From Paraphaeosphaeria minitans (taxonomy: Eukaryota; Ascomycota; Dothideomycetes; Pleosporales; Didymosphaeriaceae), in NCBI GenBank assembly GCA_015832175.1, contig WJXW01000008.1:496001-560000 (forward strand): DNA of 64,000 nt. The letters run 5' to 3'. Below the pieces are notes generated by a model. The model saw nothing but the letters and a program-made list of their open reading frames with translations, did not search any database and was not told the DNA's origin. The position numbers were made by a program, and so were the translations under genes. Of the stretch, positions 29,671-41,055 are shown piece by piece; the first letter of the stretch is position 1; every line of letters begins with the position of its first letter.

Positions 29671-30507
29671 AACACGAGCTCATGGTTTCCAGCATTTGTC
29701 GGTTTTTGAGTTTCCAATTTGCGAATGCTTGCAGAACGACGGTATCTTGGGGAGAGGGCCATGTATACATATGGCGTTTTTGTGTTGATTATGAGGCATT
29801 AGTAGTGGACATAGAGGTTATGGTGTCGTTAAGGTTACGGTTGGCGCTAAGACGCCCGGCACAGTGGAGGGCTGCTACAGATCCAACCCCTGACTTTATG
29901 CCATCTTCAGGGGCTTCCAAATACACAAAGTACTTAAAATTTTGAACATGCTCGTTTTTTCGAATGCTCGGTCTCCTGCTTAATGATGGTACATGTTCTT
30001 TGACCCTGCCAATGACATTAAGCACTCTCTACAGACTTCCTAGATCCTAGATAGGGACCGGGACAGGCTTGCGTCTGTGTACCAGTTCGCGCTCATGCGT
30101 CGCGGTTTCCGAAGCATCAAATCCCTTATCACTCCGTATTACAGCCATTCGACCATCCTCTAAGGAGCTCACTGTATCCAGTTAAGGGACTCCAACCTTT
30201 GCAGTTGCCAATCAGACGAAGCATCGCGAAAGGGGAAAAGCCAACTCAACCAATCTGTCAAGCCCGTTTTCTTCGCGTGCCCTCGCGACGCGATTTCCCA
30301 ATTGCATGAGTCGTTGACGTCACACTATACGTTCGCTAACCGTTTCAGGTCTCGCCCTTGAAACAGACAATCTTCTCAACATCATGGCCTCAAAGTCACG
30401 ATATCTACCCCAGCATTCTCTGTGTTCCTCTTGCTCATTCATTTCCAAAAGGACTCCCCCATAAAATATTCGGCACCGTGTCCCCCGGTGTAGCTTGATT
30501 GCCCACC
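29671..30507. other. Intergenic, 837 bp
   Basis: Contains the 3' region of the previous gene and the promoter of the methyltransferase gene. No gene or repeat was recognised. Confidence 0.35.
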
Positions 30508-31710
30508 ATGAACGCCCTCTCGGAATACCTCATGTCCGACGCCCTCATCAACCCCATCCTCGACGGCGGATACCTCCCCCACCCGCTCATCCGCCTAGGC
30601 ATCCGGCGTCAACTTGCTTCTCGTCTGTCGGAAATCGCAACGCAATCCCTGAGCGAAGCTTATAACTCCAAAATGAGCTACGTCAAGCTGCTGCGGGAAA
30701 GGCCCATTGCGATTGAGACGAAGAGGGCGAATGAGCAGCATTATGAGGTGGGTACGGGCGTGTTGAAGGGTATGCTGGGCCCGCGGATGAAGTATAGTTC
30801 GTGTTTGTATGAGACGGGGAAGGAGACGTTGGGGGAGGCGGAGGTTAAGATGTTGGAGGTTTATGTGCAGCGGGCGGACTTGAAGGATGGAATGAGCATA
30901 TTGGATTTGGGGTGAGTCTTTTGTCTTTTGTCACGTGCTTTGACTCGAGTCCTGGCGGCGGAGATTGAGCGAATTGCGGGAATCAATGCTAACCAGGACG
31001 AAATAGTTGCGGCTGGGGCTCTGCATCTCTTTTCTTCGCAGAGCGTTTTCCTACCTCACAGATCACTGGATTTTCCAACTCGCGGACGCAGAAGGAGTAC
31101 ATTGACGGTGTGGCCAAGTCAAAAGGCTTCACTAACCTCACTGTGATCACTGGAGATGTTGTTGACTACGAATTTGAGGACGAGAGCTTCGATCGCGTTG
31201 TCTCGATTGAGCTTTTTGAGCATATGAAGAATTATCAACTGCTCTTAGAGAAGGTCTCGAGAGCACTGAAGCCTGGTGGCAAGCTTTTCCTGCACATTTT
31301 CTGCCACAAAGATACCCCTTATGATTTTGAGGGCGGCTGGATGAGCGAGTTTTTCTTCACTGGTGGTACGTCTAGAACTGCTTTGACGTTTCATTCGAGG
31401 AATCTGATCATCTACAGGAACCATGCCGTCGGCAGATCTCTTGCTGTACTTCCAGTCCAGTCTCGCAGTACAACGACAGTGGTGGGTGAATGGGCAACAC
31501 TACGCCCAGACTTGCGAAGACTGGCTCAAGACCATGCTTCGCAACAAAGACAGCATCTGGCCCGCTCTCGTCGAAACGTATGGTGAAAAGGATGTTGTAA
31601 CGTGGTGGAATCGGTGGCAGATCTTCTACCTGGCGTGTGCGGAGTTGTTTAAGTGGGAAGGTGGCGATACGTGGGGTGTCACGCATCTGCTGTTCGAGAA
31701 GAAGGCCTAG
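30508..31710 (+). CDS. Cyclopropane-fatty-acid-synthase-like methyltransferase
   Basis: SAM-dependent methyltransferase of the CFAS / coclaurine N-methyltransferase-like group. Exons: 30508-30911, 31007-31365 and 31418-31710; 1056 nt, 351 aa. The SAM motif is assembled across the first intron: ILDLG|CGWGSASLFFAERFP (about residues 131-146). Other family blocks are GITGFSNSRTQKEYI-like (ITGFSNSRTQKEYID), VSIELFEHMKNY, LKPGGKLFLHIFCHK and YDFEGGWMSEFFFTGG|TMPSADLLLYF. The substrate cannot be read from the sequence: fatty acyl chains, small amines and others are known in the group. No signal peptide. The gene is intact. Confidence 0.85.
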
Positions 31711-31783
31711 TCGATACTTCTGCGGTGGTGTAGTATAACCGTATACCCTTCTAATGTCGCTAGACAGGCGGTCAGTGATGGCT

Positions 31784-33343
31784 TCAGAAGAACAGATTCT
31801 CGTCTCTAGGCGTATCGGCTTTCTTGTCATCGAGCACTTTCAGGCTTGAAGCCCACGATTCAAGATCGAGCGTGCTCGGCGCCTTCCCTCGCAGTCTTCT
31901 CCGCTCCATCCCGCTTTCCGAGACCTCTCTTCTCAAATCTCCTCTTTCTGCGAGCGTGCTCAAGCCTTTTCCTAGCAGTCTTCTCCGGTCCAGTCCACTT
32001 TCCGATACGTCTCTCTTCACGTTTCTCTTGGTGAGCCCGTTTGATAATACATCCATCATCACGACTCTCTTCTTTTCAAGCCCGATTTCTGGCACATAGC
32101 TTCTCAGATATCTTCTCTCCTCGAGTTCGCTGTCTGATGATTCGCTCGTGGTACTGCCATTGTCTTCCTCCGCTGGGACTACTTCCGCGAGACTTTTCAG
32201 AAACATCCCATATTCCATCATATCATCATCGCTGTTGTCGGCATATCTGTCGTGAAGCCTCAAAGTTTTGATCTTTTCTTCTAGGATTTGCACAGCGTAG
32301 ACAAGACGGTACCCTTGCTCCGAAGGATCGATTCCTGAATTTCTCTTTGTTTCTTTGATCATCTTCAATCTGCCACGTACCTCATCGAGCTTTGTCAACG
32401 GCTGTAGCGAGCTCGGCTCGAAGCTGAGCCAATTATCCGATTTCTGAATGTCTGCAAGGTTACGGATCGTGTTCAAATCAAGCGTCTTCTTCTCTTCTTG
32501 ACTGAATTGTCTGGTTTTGGCGAGAACAAAGTTTGGTACAGGCCAGTCGTCTTCGCCGAAACCCGCCTTCATCTCCTCCAGCACCGTCATCGCGGCGATA
32601 ACGTCGTACTCTGCGTCCGACATCTGCTCGCCGCTCTGGGCAGTCTCAACCTTGACCTCGAGCGCGCACTTCTCCACGTCCGCATCCACAGAGTCATAGT
32701 AGCTCTGGCGCACAGCATCGCTATGCGCGCATCCGCCTTCTTCCCATATCGGACTTGCAGGCACTGATTCGCAGAAATCCGGCTTCCAGAAATGCTCCCC
32801 AGACCACGCGTTCCCCATGGGACTCCCGGGCACAGGCCGTACTAGTGAATCCTTGAGCATCACAGGCGCGCTCACCGCGAGGCGCGGCGGCCGACGCGAC
32901 GGCGTGTCCGCATCTGTGCGCGCTTCCGTAAGCATGGTATCGCGATGCTGGCGCTTTTCGACCTGGAGAACGGCCCATCCCGTGCGATCCCCGCGTTTGG
33001 GGCGAATGTGAGACTCGTCGCGGACTTTGGAGATGTGAGAGAGTGCGGCGCGGACGCGAGCGTCGTCCAAGGTTATGGAGAGCTGGGTGGCAGTGAATTC
33101 GGCGCGCTTGCGCTCTTCCTCGGGAAGCTCCTTGATTTTAATGCGGGAGGGTTTCGTGTTCTGGGGAAGGTGGTCGAGGTCGAGGTCGGGCGCAGGCGCA
33201 GGCGGCGTAGGCGTAGGCGTAGATACGGGTGCAGGTGTAATGACACGAGAATGTGCGGGTGTAGGTGTGATCGTACGGGCAAGTGAGGGCGTAGGTGTGA
33301 TTGCACGAACAAATGCGGGAAGAGAGAGAGGTGACGAGTCCAT
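31784..33343 (-). CDS. Unrecognised Ser/Arg-rich protein with internal repeats
   Basis: Single open frame of 519 aa from the ATG at 33343. No known family. The N-terminus carries repeated ITPTP units and a Pro-rich run. The middle contains charged, helical stretches (ELPEEERKRAEFTATQLSIT; EEKKTLDLNTIRNLADIQ). The C-terminus holds two near-identical units with SESG, RRRL and GK...STL at about residues 451-474 and 480-503. The frame is free of stops and its codon use is like its neighbours, which supports a real gene. It is probably a fungal lineage-specific, largely disordered protein. It is convergent with the methyltransferase, 73 bp away. Confidence 0.6.
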   Translation of the reverse strand: MDSSPLSLPAFVRAITPTPSLARTITPTPAHSRVITPAPVSTPTPTPPAPAPDLDLDHLPQNTKPSRIKIKELPEEERKRAEFTATQLSITLDDARVRAALSHISKVRDESHIRPKRGDRTGWAVLQVEKRQHRDTMLTEARTDADTPSRRPPRLAVSAPVMLKDSLVRPVPGSPMGNAWSGEHFWKPDFCESVPASPIWEEGGCAHSDAVRQSYYDSVDADVEKCALEVKVETAQSGEQMSDAEYDVIAAMTVLEEMKAGFGEDDWPVPNFVLAKTRQFSQEEKKTLDLNTIRNLADIQKSDNWLSFEPSSLQPLTKLDEVRGRLKMIKETKRNSGIDPSEQGYRLVYAVQILEEKIKTLRLHDRYADNSDDDMMEYGMFLKSLAEVVPAEEDNGSTTSESSDSELEERRYLRSYVPEIGLEKKRVVMMDVLSNGLTKRNVKRDVSESGLDRRRLLGKGLSTLAERGDLRREVSESGMERRRLRGKAPSTLDLESWASSLKVLDDKKADTPRDENLFF

Positions 33344-34294
33344 ACTGCTGAGCAGGTTGGTTAGCAATGCGCCCTCTGGGTTGCAGCGAGGGAGCGCAGG
33401 ACTATGTCAGTCGATGTGATGTTTTTCAAGCGAATAGAGAGTGCGATAATTAAAGCAGCGGTAGTCGAAGTCGAGGGGTGCGTGCGCGCGTTTGTTGGGT
33501 TGAGTGAATGTGAGCAGTGTAAACAAAATCACGTAGCCTTCGCGACTTAACCAACACTTTGCATAAGCCTATACCATCTGGTAGGTCCTCATTTCGAACC
33601 ATCCTTTCTATCAGCTCCCTATGAATGTATATTATGGCACATGGTTGCGGATGGATAAGAAATTGGCGTTCATCTGTTGACGTAAGACACACAACTAGGC
33701 AGACAGCCTAATAGATTGGCCTTCAAGAAACACAAGCCTATCTTTAGCAGTTGCATGGCTGGACAAGGTAGAGGGCGGCGTGGGACGATTGCTCATAAAT
33801 TCAAACAAAGAATCAAGATTCTAAAACCAACAACGCCGTATAAGTATGAGGTACACTGTCTGATAGATTACCTTACCGTCGCAGCAAGTTCAGCTAGCAT
33901 CCGAAGTCGTTTCAATACGGTAGCATGTCGCGCGGAAGCGCATACGCCTCAATACCACAGCCACAATTTGTCTTCCTGAAGCTTTTATCGGGACACGCTC
34001 GCTTGAAAAATGTTGACAGAGTCCCTTTCTACCAGAGCGTGTGAAGTCGATCAAAACTGTTACTAGTCTCACCACGCCGGAGCTAATAGTCTACCTTTCC
34101 TGATCCTGGACAAGCCATTACAAAATATCTCTTACTTACAGCATATCATGCCTTATTCATGCTGGAGGACCCTTGTACCAAGCACGCAGGTGGTTATGTC
34201 GACAGATTTGAGAGCGCTGAACCTAACTCCCGCGACACATATATGAACCGAAGGCTGTCTCTCCGGGAGGATTATTGAGAAAGGGAACTTAATG
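33344..34294. other. Intergenic, about 950 bp, left of the MITE
   Basis: Promoter side of the unrecognised gene, then sequence with no supported gene. Composition drifts to AT-rich towards the MITE. Confidence 0.35.
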
Positions 34295-34653
34295 TTAGAG
34301 CTTGTTCAGTTGGGTGTCTACGCCTGTAAACCCTACCGAACATTTAGAGGTAGTTCTAGTGAATAAAAAAGTCTAATTTTGTTAAGAATTTGTGTAATAT
34401 AACTTCACTCTAGAATTAGTTTGTTAGACAGGATGTATAGCCGTAGAGTCTTCACAAAAAGAGTTCCTAATATGTGAAGAAATAAAGGTATAGAGAAGAT
34501 TTCCAATGAAAGTAAAAGACTAAAGATATAAAACTATGCCTAAATCGTGTTTTAATATTTCATAAAAATGAAAATATACAGTACTATACCATTAAGCTAA
34601 ATTAGCCAAAATCTATGTAGAAAACATACCAAAACTAACTGAACAGGCTCTTA
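34295..34653. mobile_element. Tourist-like (PIF/Harbinger-type) MITE
   Basis: A 353-bp AT-rich element at 34298-34650 is bounded by imperfect terminal inverted repeats. The left end reads GAGCTTGTTCAGTTGGG; the right end, read on the other strand, is GAGCCTGTTCAGTTAGT. Both ends are directly flanked by TTA (34295-34297 and 34651-34653), the three-base target duplication typical of PIF/Harbinger elements. The ends also resemble the GRGCCTGTT-type termini of Tourist MITEs. There is no coding capacity, so it would depend on a transposase elsewhere in the genome. It sits upstream of the broken MFS transporter. Confidence 0.8.
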
Positions 34654-35415
34654 CACTATTATCCTATAGCTCCCAATGTACTAACATAATGCAGCTCGAC
34701 TTCTTGAATTACACCAGACACGCTCCGGACATGGCTCGAACACCATCCGCTGCACGAGTTTGAGCCATTTAGGTAGGCTGTCTCTTGACAAGTGCTAAAT
34801 CATGTTCCATGTTATTCCAATACCTACATGCGGGCAAGGCTAGAACTAAGCCCAAGGATCAATGTGGCTGCCATCAGAGCCGGACCGTACGTACCCGGGC
34901 CGGAACACTCGGGCGATTCAATCGGCGGACGGAACCAAACTTATCCACGCCACAGCATTACCACTTGACCTGATCTCATGTACACTGGTCGTGATCTCAG
35001 ATGCTTCCCGAGCGTGGTATTTTGCATCGCATTCTACTTTCCTATGTCACGTAATCAGCATCCGGGCTTCCCGATCTGGAACATGTATTGTCTGGGTATC
35101 GAAGGGGTCCAGATCATATGGGGGATAACGAACGCCCCGGCGGGTCTGGAATGCGGAGAGAATCTGGAGTAACGTACCAACCGCCGGATCTACCGTGGTT
35201 TTTGCGGGCAAGATCTAGAGTACCTATTCTTAAAAACACCGGTATAAAGCTCGCAATGAGCTCGTGAACCTTTCATTAGCAGCAGCAGCTCCTCCCGTCG
35301 TGCTTACTCCCTAGAGGCTTCGAAGTCACTCAATATAGCGGTCATCTCTGTCATGCTCACTTACCCCACCGTGCAATCTTGACCTGCGCGACTGGTCAGC
35401 CAAAAGCCTTCCATC
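34654..35415. other. Intergenic, about 760 bp, right of the MITE
   Basis: Upstream region of the MFS transporter remnant. Nothing recognised. Confidence 0.35.
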
Positions 35416-37155
35416 ATGCTCTCTCAAATTTCGGGAGGGACCTTGTACAAGGTCATGCCAGCATTCTGTGGTTCTGCGTTCATGCTTTACGTATATGACG
35501 CTGGAGGTAAAGAGCAGATGTTTGCCTATATATTCGTGGATGTCTGCTGACCGAACAAATCAAAAAGTTCTCGGCGGCATTCAGTCGACGGTGCAGTTTC
35601 TCGATGCGATCGGCAACCCCAACGGAGTCTCTATCATACCCATCATTGCATCAATCTACAACCTCGCCGCTGCCGCCATGTCTCTTGCGGTAACACTTTT
35701 TGGACTGCAGCGGCGACGCAAGACGATACTATTGGGAGACTGCTTATCTGCATTGGTGCAGCTATTCAAGCCTCGTCCTACTCAGTTGGTCAGATCATCG
35801 TGGGCCGCATCATCTGTGGCTGTGGCATTGGTTGCATCGCCAGCGCCGTGCCGAATTATATGGCCGAGATGTCTCTCCAAGCACGAGAACGAGGCCCTGA
35901 AATCTGCTGGCAACAAGCATTGCTGATTACTGGAGCTGTACGTATGCAAGTAAAAACTTTGTTTCCCCGCCTGACACCCACAGGCACTCGCATACTGGAT
36001 CGATTTCGGGTTTGTCCAAGGTCTCGAAAGGCGACCATACCTGTGGCACGTTCCCATCGCTATGCAAGCCTGCTTCGCCATATTCTGGGCAGGTGGCTTG
36101 CTCTTTCTCCACGATACACCGCGGTGGTACTGCTATCGCAACCGCATCCCCGAAGCCGATGCCGTTTTGGCCAGACTGCAAGGCCTTCCTAAAGACCATC
36201 CGATGGTGCAGGCACAGAAGAACGAGGTCCTGGCATCGATCAACGAGGAAAATCACGCAAAGTTTAACCTCTTACACCTCTTCTGGGACAACTCAGACTA
36301 CCAAGTCGGTCGCCACCTTCGAACCAGCTTCCTCATTCTCTTTGCGTAAAAATTTCTGGGTAAGCGGTGCTCCATGTAAGCGGATGCATGTAAATGTACT
36401 GACACATTTAGGAATTAACATGCTCGTGTACTTTTCCACAACCATCTTCTTGAAGCTTGGCTGCAGCCACTTCCTTTCTGGCATCTTTGGCTGCTGTGCT
36501 CAACGCCGTCTTCGCTCTTGCATCCTACCCACCAGTCTGGCACATTGAGAGAATCGGACGTCGCGCAATGATGTTCTGGACTTCGATCGGCTGCGGCATT
36601 TGCATGTTGGTGTACATTGTCCTGACCACGCTACCGGAATCCTCCCAGAACGTGGGCACGAATTGGTCTGCGGTTGCAATGATCATGCTCTACATGGTGG
36701 TGTTCGGGTTTGGCTGGCTGGGTCCGCCGTGGATCTACGGCCCAGAGATTGCTCTTCTGAAGTACCGCCACGTGGCTGGTGGTCTCGCGGCATGCGGCGA
36801 GTGGCTCTCCACCTGGGTCATAGTGTTCGGTGGCGGTACCGGCATCGAGGCTGTGGATCCTAAGATCTTCATCTGGCCTTTGATCAACTGCTTCATTGCT
36901 GCAGCTTATGTGTGGTTCTGCTGCCCCGAGACGACCGGCCGCACGCTCGAGGAGATTAATTACCTGTTCGCAAGGAAGCGTGTGTGCGATCGCATGGATC
37001 AGATGGGTATTGGTGCTGCAGGAGACATGAGGAGGCATTCTTTGCAAAGTATCGAGAAAAGAACGAGCGGGTCCTGTGCACAGCACGTTGAGATGGCAGA
37101 CTCTTCGAGTTCGGAGCAGATGCATATCGACGAGGTCAAGCTCAGTCAAGAGTAG
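35416..37155 (+). pseudogene. MFS sugar transporter, multiply broken
   Basis: Remnant of a 12-helix sugar-porter-family transporter. Former exons: 35416-35506, 35568-35937, 35984-36359 and 36412-37155, with GT...AG introns still readable. Family motifs remain: YDAGVLGGIQST, PNYMAEMSLQARERGPE, DTPRW, GINMLVYFSTTIF, IERIGRRAMM, WIYGPEI and PETTGRTLEEI. Lesions are a one-base loss near 35745 (TTATCTGC where a further base is needed after TTA), a nonsense codon TAA at 36347-36349 where FA-Q-FLGINM would expect Gln, and a one-base gain near 36486 (ATCTTTGGCTGC). A three-base loss also seems present in the RxGRR loop near 35710. With three independent frame-breaking changes this is a pseudogene, or a very poor assembly. 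Confidence 0.85.
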
Positions 37156-38685
37156 ATGGCGAGTAGAAGTAGTTAACATGGGTGGATTGTGGACTATAAC
37201 GAATTTGGGGTGGTTGACAGTCTGCGACAATTAGGAATCCAAAGATTTCAATTGACCACATCATATCCGACTGAGAGATAGTGACTTCAGTGGCAAGCGC
37301 ATTCCGTAGCTTGCTTGCTTCTTCTACGTTTGATCGTCCGCATAGTTGTAAACGCGACCCTCGGAACACTGTGCCGCCGCCATGAGAACATCGAAGGGTT
37401 ACTGGCCCGACCACTACAATCCGATTGTGCCTTTTCGTTGAAGGAGACCTACTCTCCATAGAACTGATTGAACAAGTTTCGAAAGATCCCCAGGAACCAC
37501 CTGATTGCTTCGTCCAGCGAATCACGTACCTAGGTACCCGAAAAGCCTCATTGCACGCGCGGAGGATTCCAACCCCCATCGAACCAAGCTCACCTCCTCT
37601 TGTGATATCTAGCACCACCAACCCCCTTGCACCAACCGGCAGCGCGCTCGTCATCTCCAGCCAAAGTCATCTACTTCTCAGCACGATGGGCAGGCAGACC
37701 ATTCGGGCTGATTCCGTCTCGTCCAAACGTGCTGCCCACCCGAGATTCCTCCTCGCAGGAAGAATTGCAAACCCTAAGCGTTAACAATAGTGTAGCCATC
37801 ATTTCTAGATGTACCGTCTCGCCAGCTGTGCCTACGGGGAGGTTCCTCAAGCCCAGGTTTCCACGTCCATCGTGGGTGTGTCGCTCGTGTTGGATTGTCG
37901 CTCGTGTTGGATCTGGCGTCTGGGACGTTTGAGGTGAGTGGTTTTGTTTGGTTGGAGACCGGGAGTGCTCAGATATCTGTGGATGGTCGAGTAGCTGAAG
38001 CGGCTCTGCAGGCGAAGCAAAATGGCCTAATTCTATGTACACTAGTGCAGGTGTTCGCAGGAGTTTCAGTACGTAAACTTCCCACAACAGGCAAATGCAC
38101 TGCAGTCTTTAGCGTTCATGAGGCGGACACTGAGCCAGCTCCTATAGGCTACATAGTAGTCACATCAAACACTATCGATTGAGGCAGCCAAACGTTGCAC
38201 ATGCCACACCAGAGTTGCCTAATTCTCGATACCCGATGCTCAAAGCCAAGATCGGCCTTCCGAGAGATCATCCACAAGGAAAATAGCCTCGTCTTCATCA
38301 TCGCTCCCACCAAACCACCGACCAGCCCGATCCAGGCCGGTCCAACTCCCTCTTTCCCCTGATCCACTGACTGATAGCAAAAGACATAGAGATCTATAAC
38401 CCCGCCCAGATAGATGCCCAAGCATCGGATTTTTAGCCACCAAAGGAAAAAGCTGAGAACTCGAAAACCCTACTAGGATACTCGCGAAGAAGAAGAAGTA
38501 GAAGAAAAGCCCTGGGTCTCCGGCCTGGAGACCATGTCCTGCCCGCCATGTCGTCGCGTCGTTGATTCGTCGTCGCATTGCACTGTGCGCGGTCACGCGA
38601 AATTACCGTCCTGCGATACAGCCCGACCGTCGTTTCTGCATGATGTGAAGAGCCAGGAGTTGGTTGATGCCTTTTGGCAAGGAGA
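37156..38685. other. Intergenic, about 1.5 kb
   Basis: Convergent region between the MFS remnant and the AMPK-beta gene. Open frames of 90-170 codons occur on both strands but overlap each other and lack plausible starts or domains. A 21-base near-direct duplication (tgtgtcgctcgtgttggattg then tcgctcgtgttggat) lies at about 37877-37912. No gene is called. Confidence 0.35.
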
Positions 38686-40587
38686 TCAGTAGTCTGAATC
38701 CTCGCCCCGAGGTTTGTACATGATCGTCGTAAGAAACTATGCTTCGTCAGAAAGGTTGTCATGTACGAAAGTGATGTTGCCCACACCTTCTGCTTGTACC
38801 TGGTCGTCGCACTCGTAGCCAGAATGTTATCCTTGATACTGCTCGTTGCCAGGTGATTCAAAACCGTATGATTAGGCATGATCAACACACTGCTATCGTC
38901 CTTCATCGGCGTCGTCCCGTTCAGGATACTCTTGCTAAGAAACATGGGTAGCGTGGGAGGAGCCGGCAATACGCCACCTGCAGCATTCGCACGTGCGAAG
39001 CGCCGTGAGTCCTCGGGGGCATCCAAATCGAGCAGGTAGCGCGGTATGCTTTGGTGGTACTTTTTAGGTGCTGGAGCTGGCACTCTCGGCTTAGGTTCGG
39101 GCAAGGGCTTCTTGATAGGCCCATGTTCGGGCGTGGCTGGTAGTACCTGAGGAGGATAGATACCGGCGGGCGCTTGTTGATCTTGTACGGGAACGGGAGC
39201 GGGTTCGGACTTGTTCGATTCGTCCTTGATGTCTGCTTCCAGCCTCGGAATATCGTCGTACGATACTTCAACGTAGTTGACAAGGATGTTTGTGTAATCC
39301 ACCGCCGTCGGCATCTTGTCGGAAGTCCGCATGTCGTTGTCGACGATGAACATGAGATGGTGAGTGCCGGGCGTGATGTGTACATAGGCAGAGAGGACAT
39401 TTTTCTTCTTGCTGGGGCCACTATCAGGGCATGCAAGTTAGCATGTCGGTGTGCGGTGTAACGGTTGGAAACGAGGCAGAAGTGATGCACTAGGAATAGA
39501 GTTTACAGATGCAAGCCCCCAAAGGTGGGCTCCATATGATTGAGTGGGTCTCAGTGGCGCCGCACACAACCGCAGCCACACGGGGAGATGCAGGCAGCCG
39601 GCAGCCGGCAGCCGGCAGATCATGTGCCTGAGCTCTGAAACCGGTGGGCCTTGTGAGAGGAAGCGGAGGGACTTACTTTGGATGCAGTTTGAACTTTCGC
39701 TCCCACCCTGCAAAGGTTCCCGTCACAAATACTCGCTCGCCAGGCCCGTCCCATTCGATCAGCGTCGGCACCGTCACCTGGCCCTGCGGGCCCTTGAATT
39801 CATCGGCCAGATCGTCGTCGTCTGCGTCTGCGGTCCGGTCACTCAGCATCGAGGACCGGCGCGGCAGCGCGCCCTCGACCTCGTCATGGTTTATGAGGCT
39901 CGTGGGGTCTACGGGCGAGATGATGGGCGAGCCGGGGCCGACTGGCTCCTCTTCGATGGGCAGCGGCAGGCGCGGCGGGCGGCTGTAGTGCGACGACGGG
40001 ACGACGAAGGCCTCCTGCGAGGCGTCGGCGGGCTCGAGCGAGGCGGGCTCAGTCCTGCTGCTGCTTCCATGCGAGTGCGGCTGGTCGCGCGGTATGGGCA
40101 GCGGCTTGGGCGCAGTCTTGGGCGAGGGCATGGGCTTCTCGTCGACGGAGGCGGGCTTCGGCTTCGGCTTGGGCGGGGTCAGGTCGCGCGGATGGTGGCC
40201 ACGGGGGCGGCTCTGGTCGTTGCCCATCTTCTCGGTCGAGGCCGACTTGAACGTGTCCTGGGCGGCGCGCAGAGTGTTCGTGACGTGGGCGGTGGTGGTG
40301 GTCGCAGCCGAGACTGTCTGCGAACGGCTCCTCGGCCGGGCGGGCGCGGTGAGGGCAGCAGCACTCTCGAGCGAAGCCGAGGGCGGGGCCACGCTTGCCT
40401 TGCGCTCGAAGACGGTGCTGAGGGCCTGAATCGACTCTCTGCGCTTCGGATTATGATGCTGGGCGCGGTCGCGGTTGCGGTCATGATGGGGCCCATGTGA
40501 AGTGGGAGACGTCACGCCGGCCACGGGACTCTGCGGGTGACTCGAGCTCCCTCCTGGCGTGGGGGTGCGCGAAGGTTGGTTGCCCAT
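38686..40587 (-). CDS. SIP2: AMPK/SNF1 complex beta subunit
   Basis: Scaffold and targeting subunit of the SNF1/AMPK energy-sensing kinase. Exons: 40587-39677, 39420-38787 and 38736-38686; 1596 nt, 531 aa. The start MGNQPSR has Gly2 and a small residue at position 6, a good N-myristoylation signal. About 260 disordered residues follow. The CBM48-type glycogen-binding module spans about residues 268-350 (VPTLIEWDGPGERVFVTGTF, AGWERKFKLHP|NGPSKKK, VHITPGTHHLMFIVDND). The C-terminal ASC/AMPKBI domain has IPRYLLDLD, PPTLPMFLSKSILNG, LIMPNHTVLNHLATSSIKD and, after the last intron, FLTTIMYKP. This is the Sip1/Sip2/Gal83 family; filamentous fungi usually have one copy. Confidence 0.9.
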
Positions 40588-41055
40588 GGCGAGACGAGAG
40601 CGTGCGAGGGAGGCGGCAGCGGCGCGTTTCCATCCAGAAGGCAAAAGGCAAAAGGCAGACGGCAGTCTACAGCGAGCGCAAGCAGATATCTAGACCCAAC
40701 TACAGGCGCCCGTCCGCCAATGCAGCCTGCACACGATCGAATCGATCTGCACCGCGCACAGGCCATGGACCTCTATCGCGGGGATCCCACAGTACGGCAT
40801 CTAGCTTCCCTGGCGTTGAGCTACTCCCCTTCCATTCCTTTCCTTTCCTTTCCCCATACCGGTAGCCTTCTTGTCTCCATACCGGTGGACTTCCTGTCCA
40901 CATACCCGGAGACTTCCTGTCCCCATACCGGTGGACTTCCTCTCCACATACCCGGAGACTTTCTGTCCCCATACCGGTAGACTTCCTTTCCCCACACCGG
41001 TAGACTTCCTTTCCCCACACCGGTAGACTTCCTTCCCCATACCGGTGCTTTCACC
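40588..41055. promoter_or_regulatory. Shared divergent promoter, AMPK beta / small membrane protein
   Basis: 468 bp between divergent starts. The right half is a minisatellite (separate entry) that ends about 10 bp before the ATG at 41056, so it must lie in the leader or core promoter of that gene. A CTTTCC-rich run precedes it at 40829-40853. Confidence 0.45.
40854..41046. repeat. 23-bp minisatellite, about 8.4 copies
   Basis: Tandem units of 23 bp (one unit is 22) with consensus CCATACCGGTRGACTTCCTGTCC. Two alternating variants occur: ccataccggtggacttcc and acatacccggagacttcc. Units start at 40854, 40877, 40900 and so on. The last partial unit runs to about 41046, ten bases before the next gene's ATG. 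Each unit holds an ACCGGT or ACCCGG core. Confidence 0.95.

Noticed and set aside
39544..40500. 318-codon plus-strand frame
   Set aside because: Antisense to the AMPK-beta exon; Arg/Gly-rich shadow of a GC-rich coding region.
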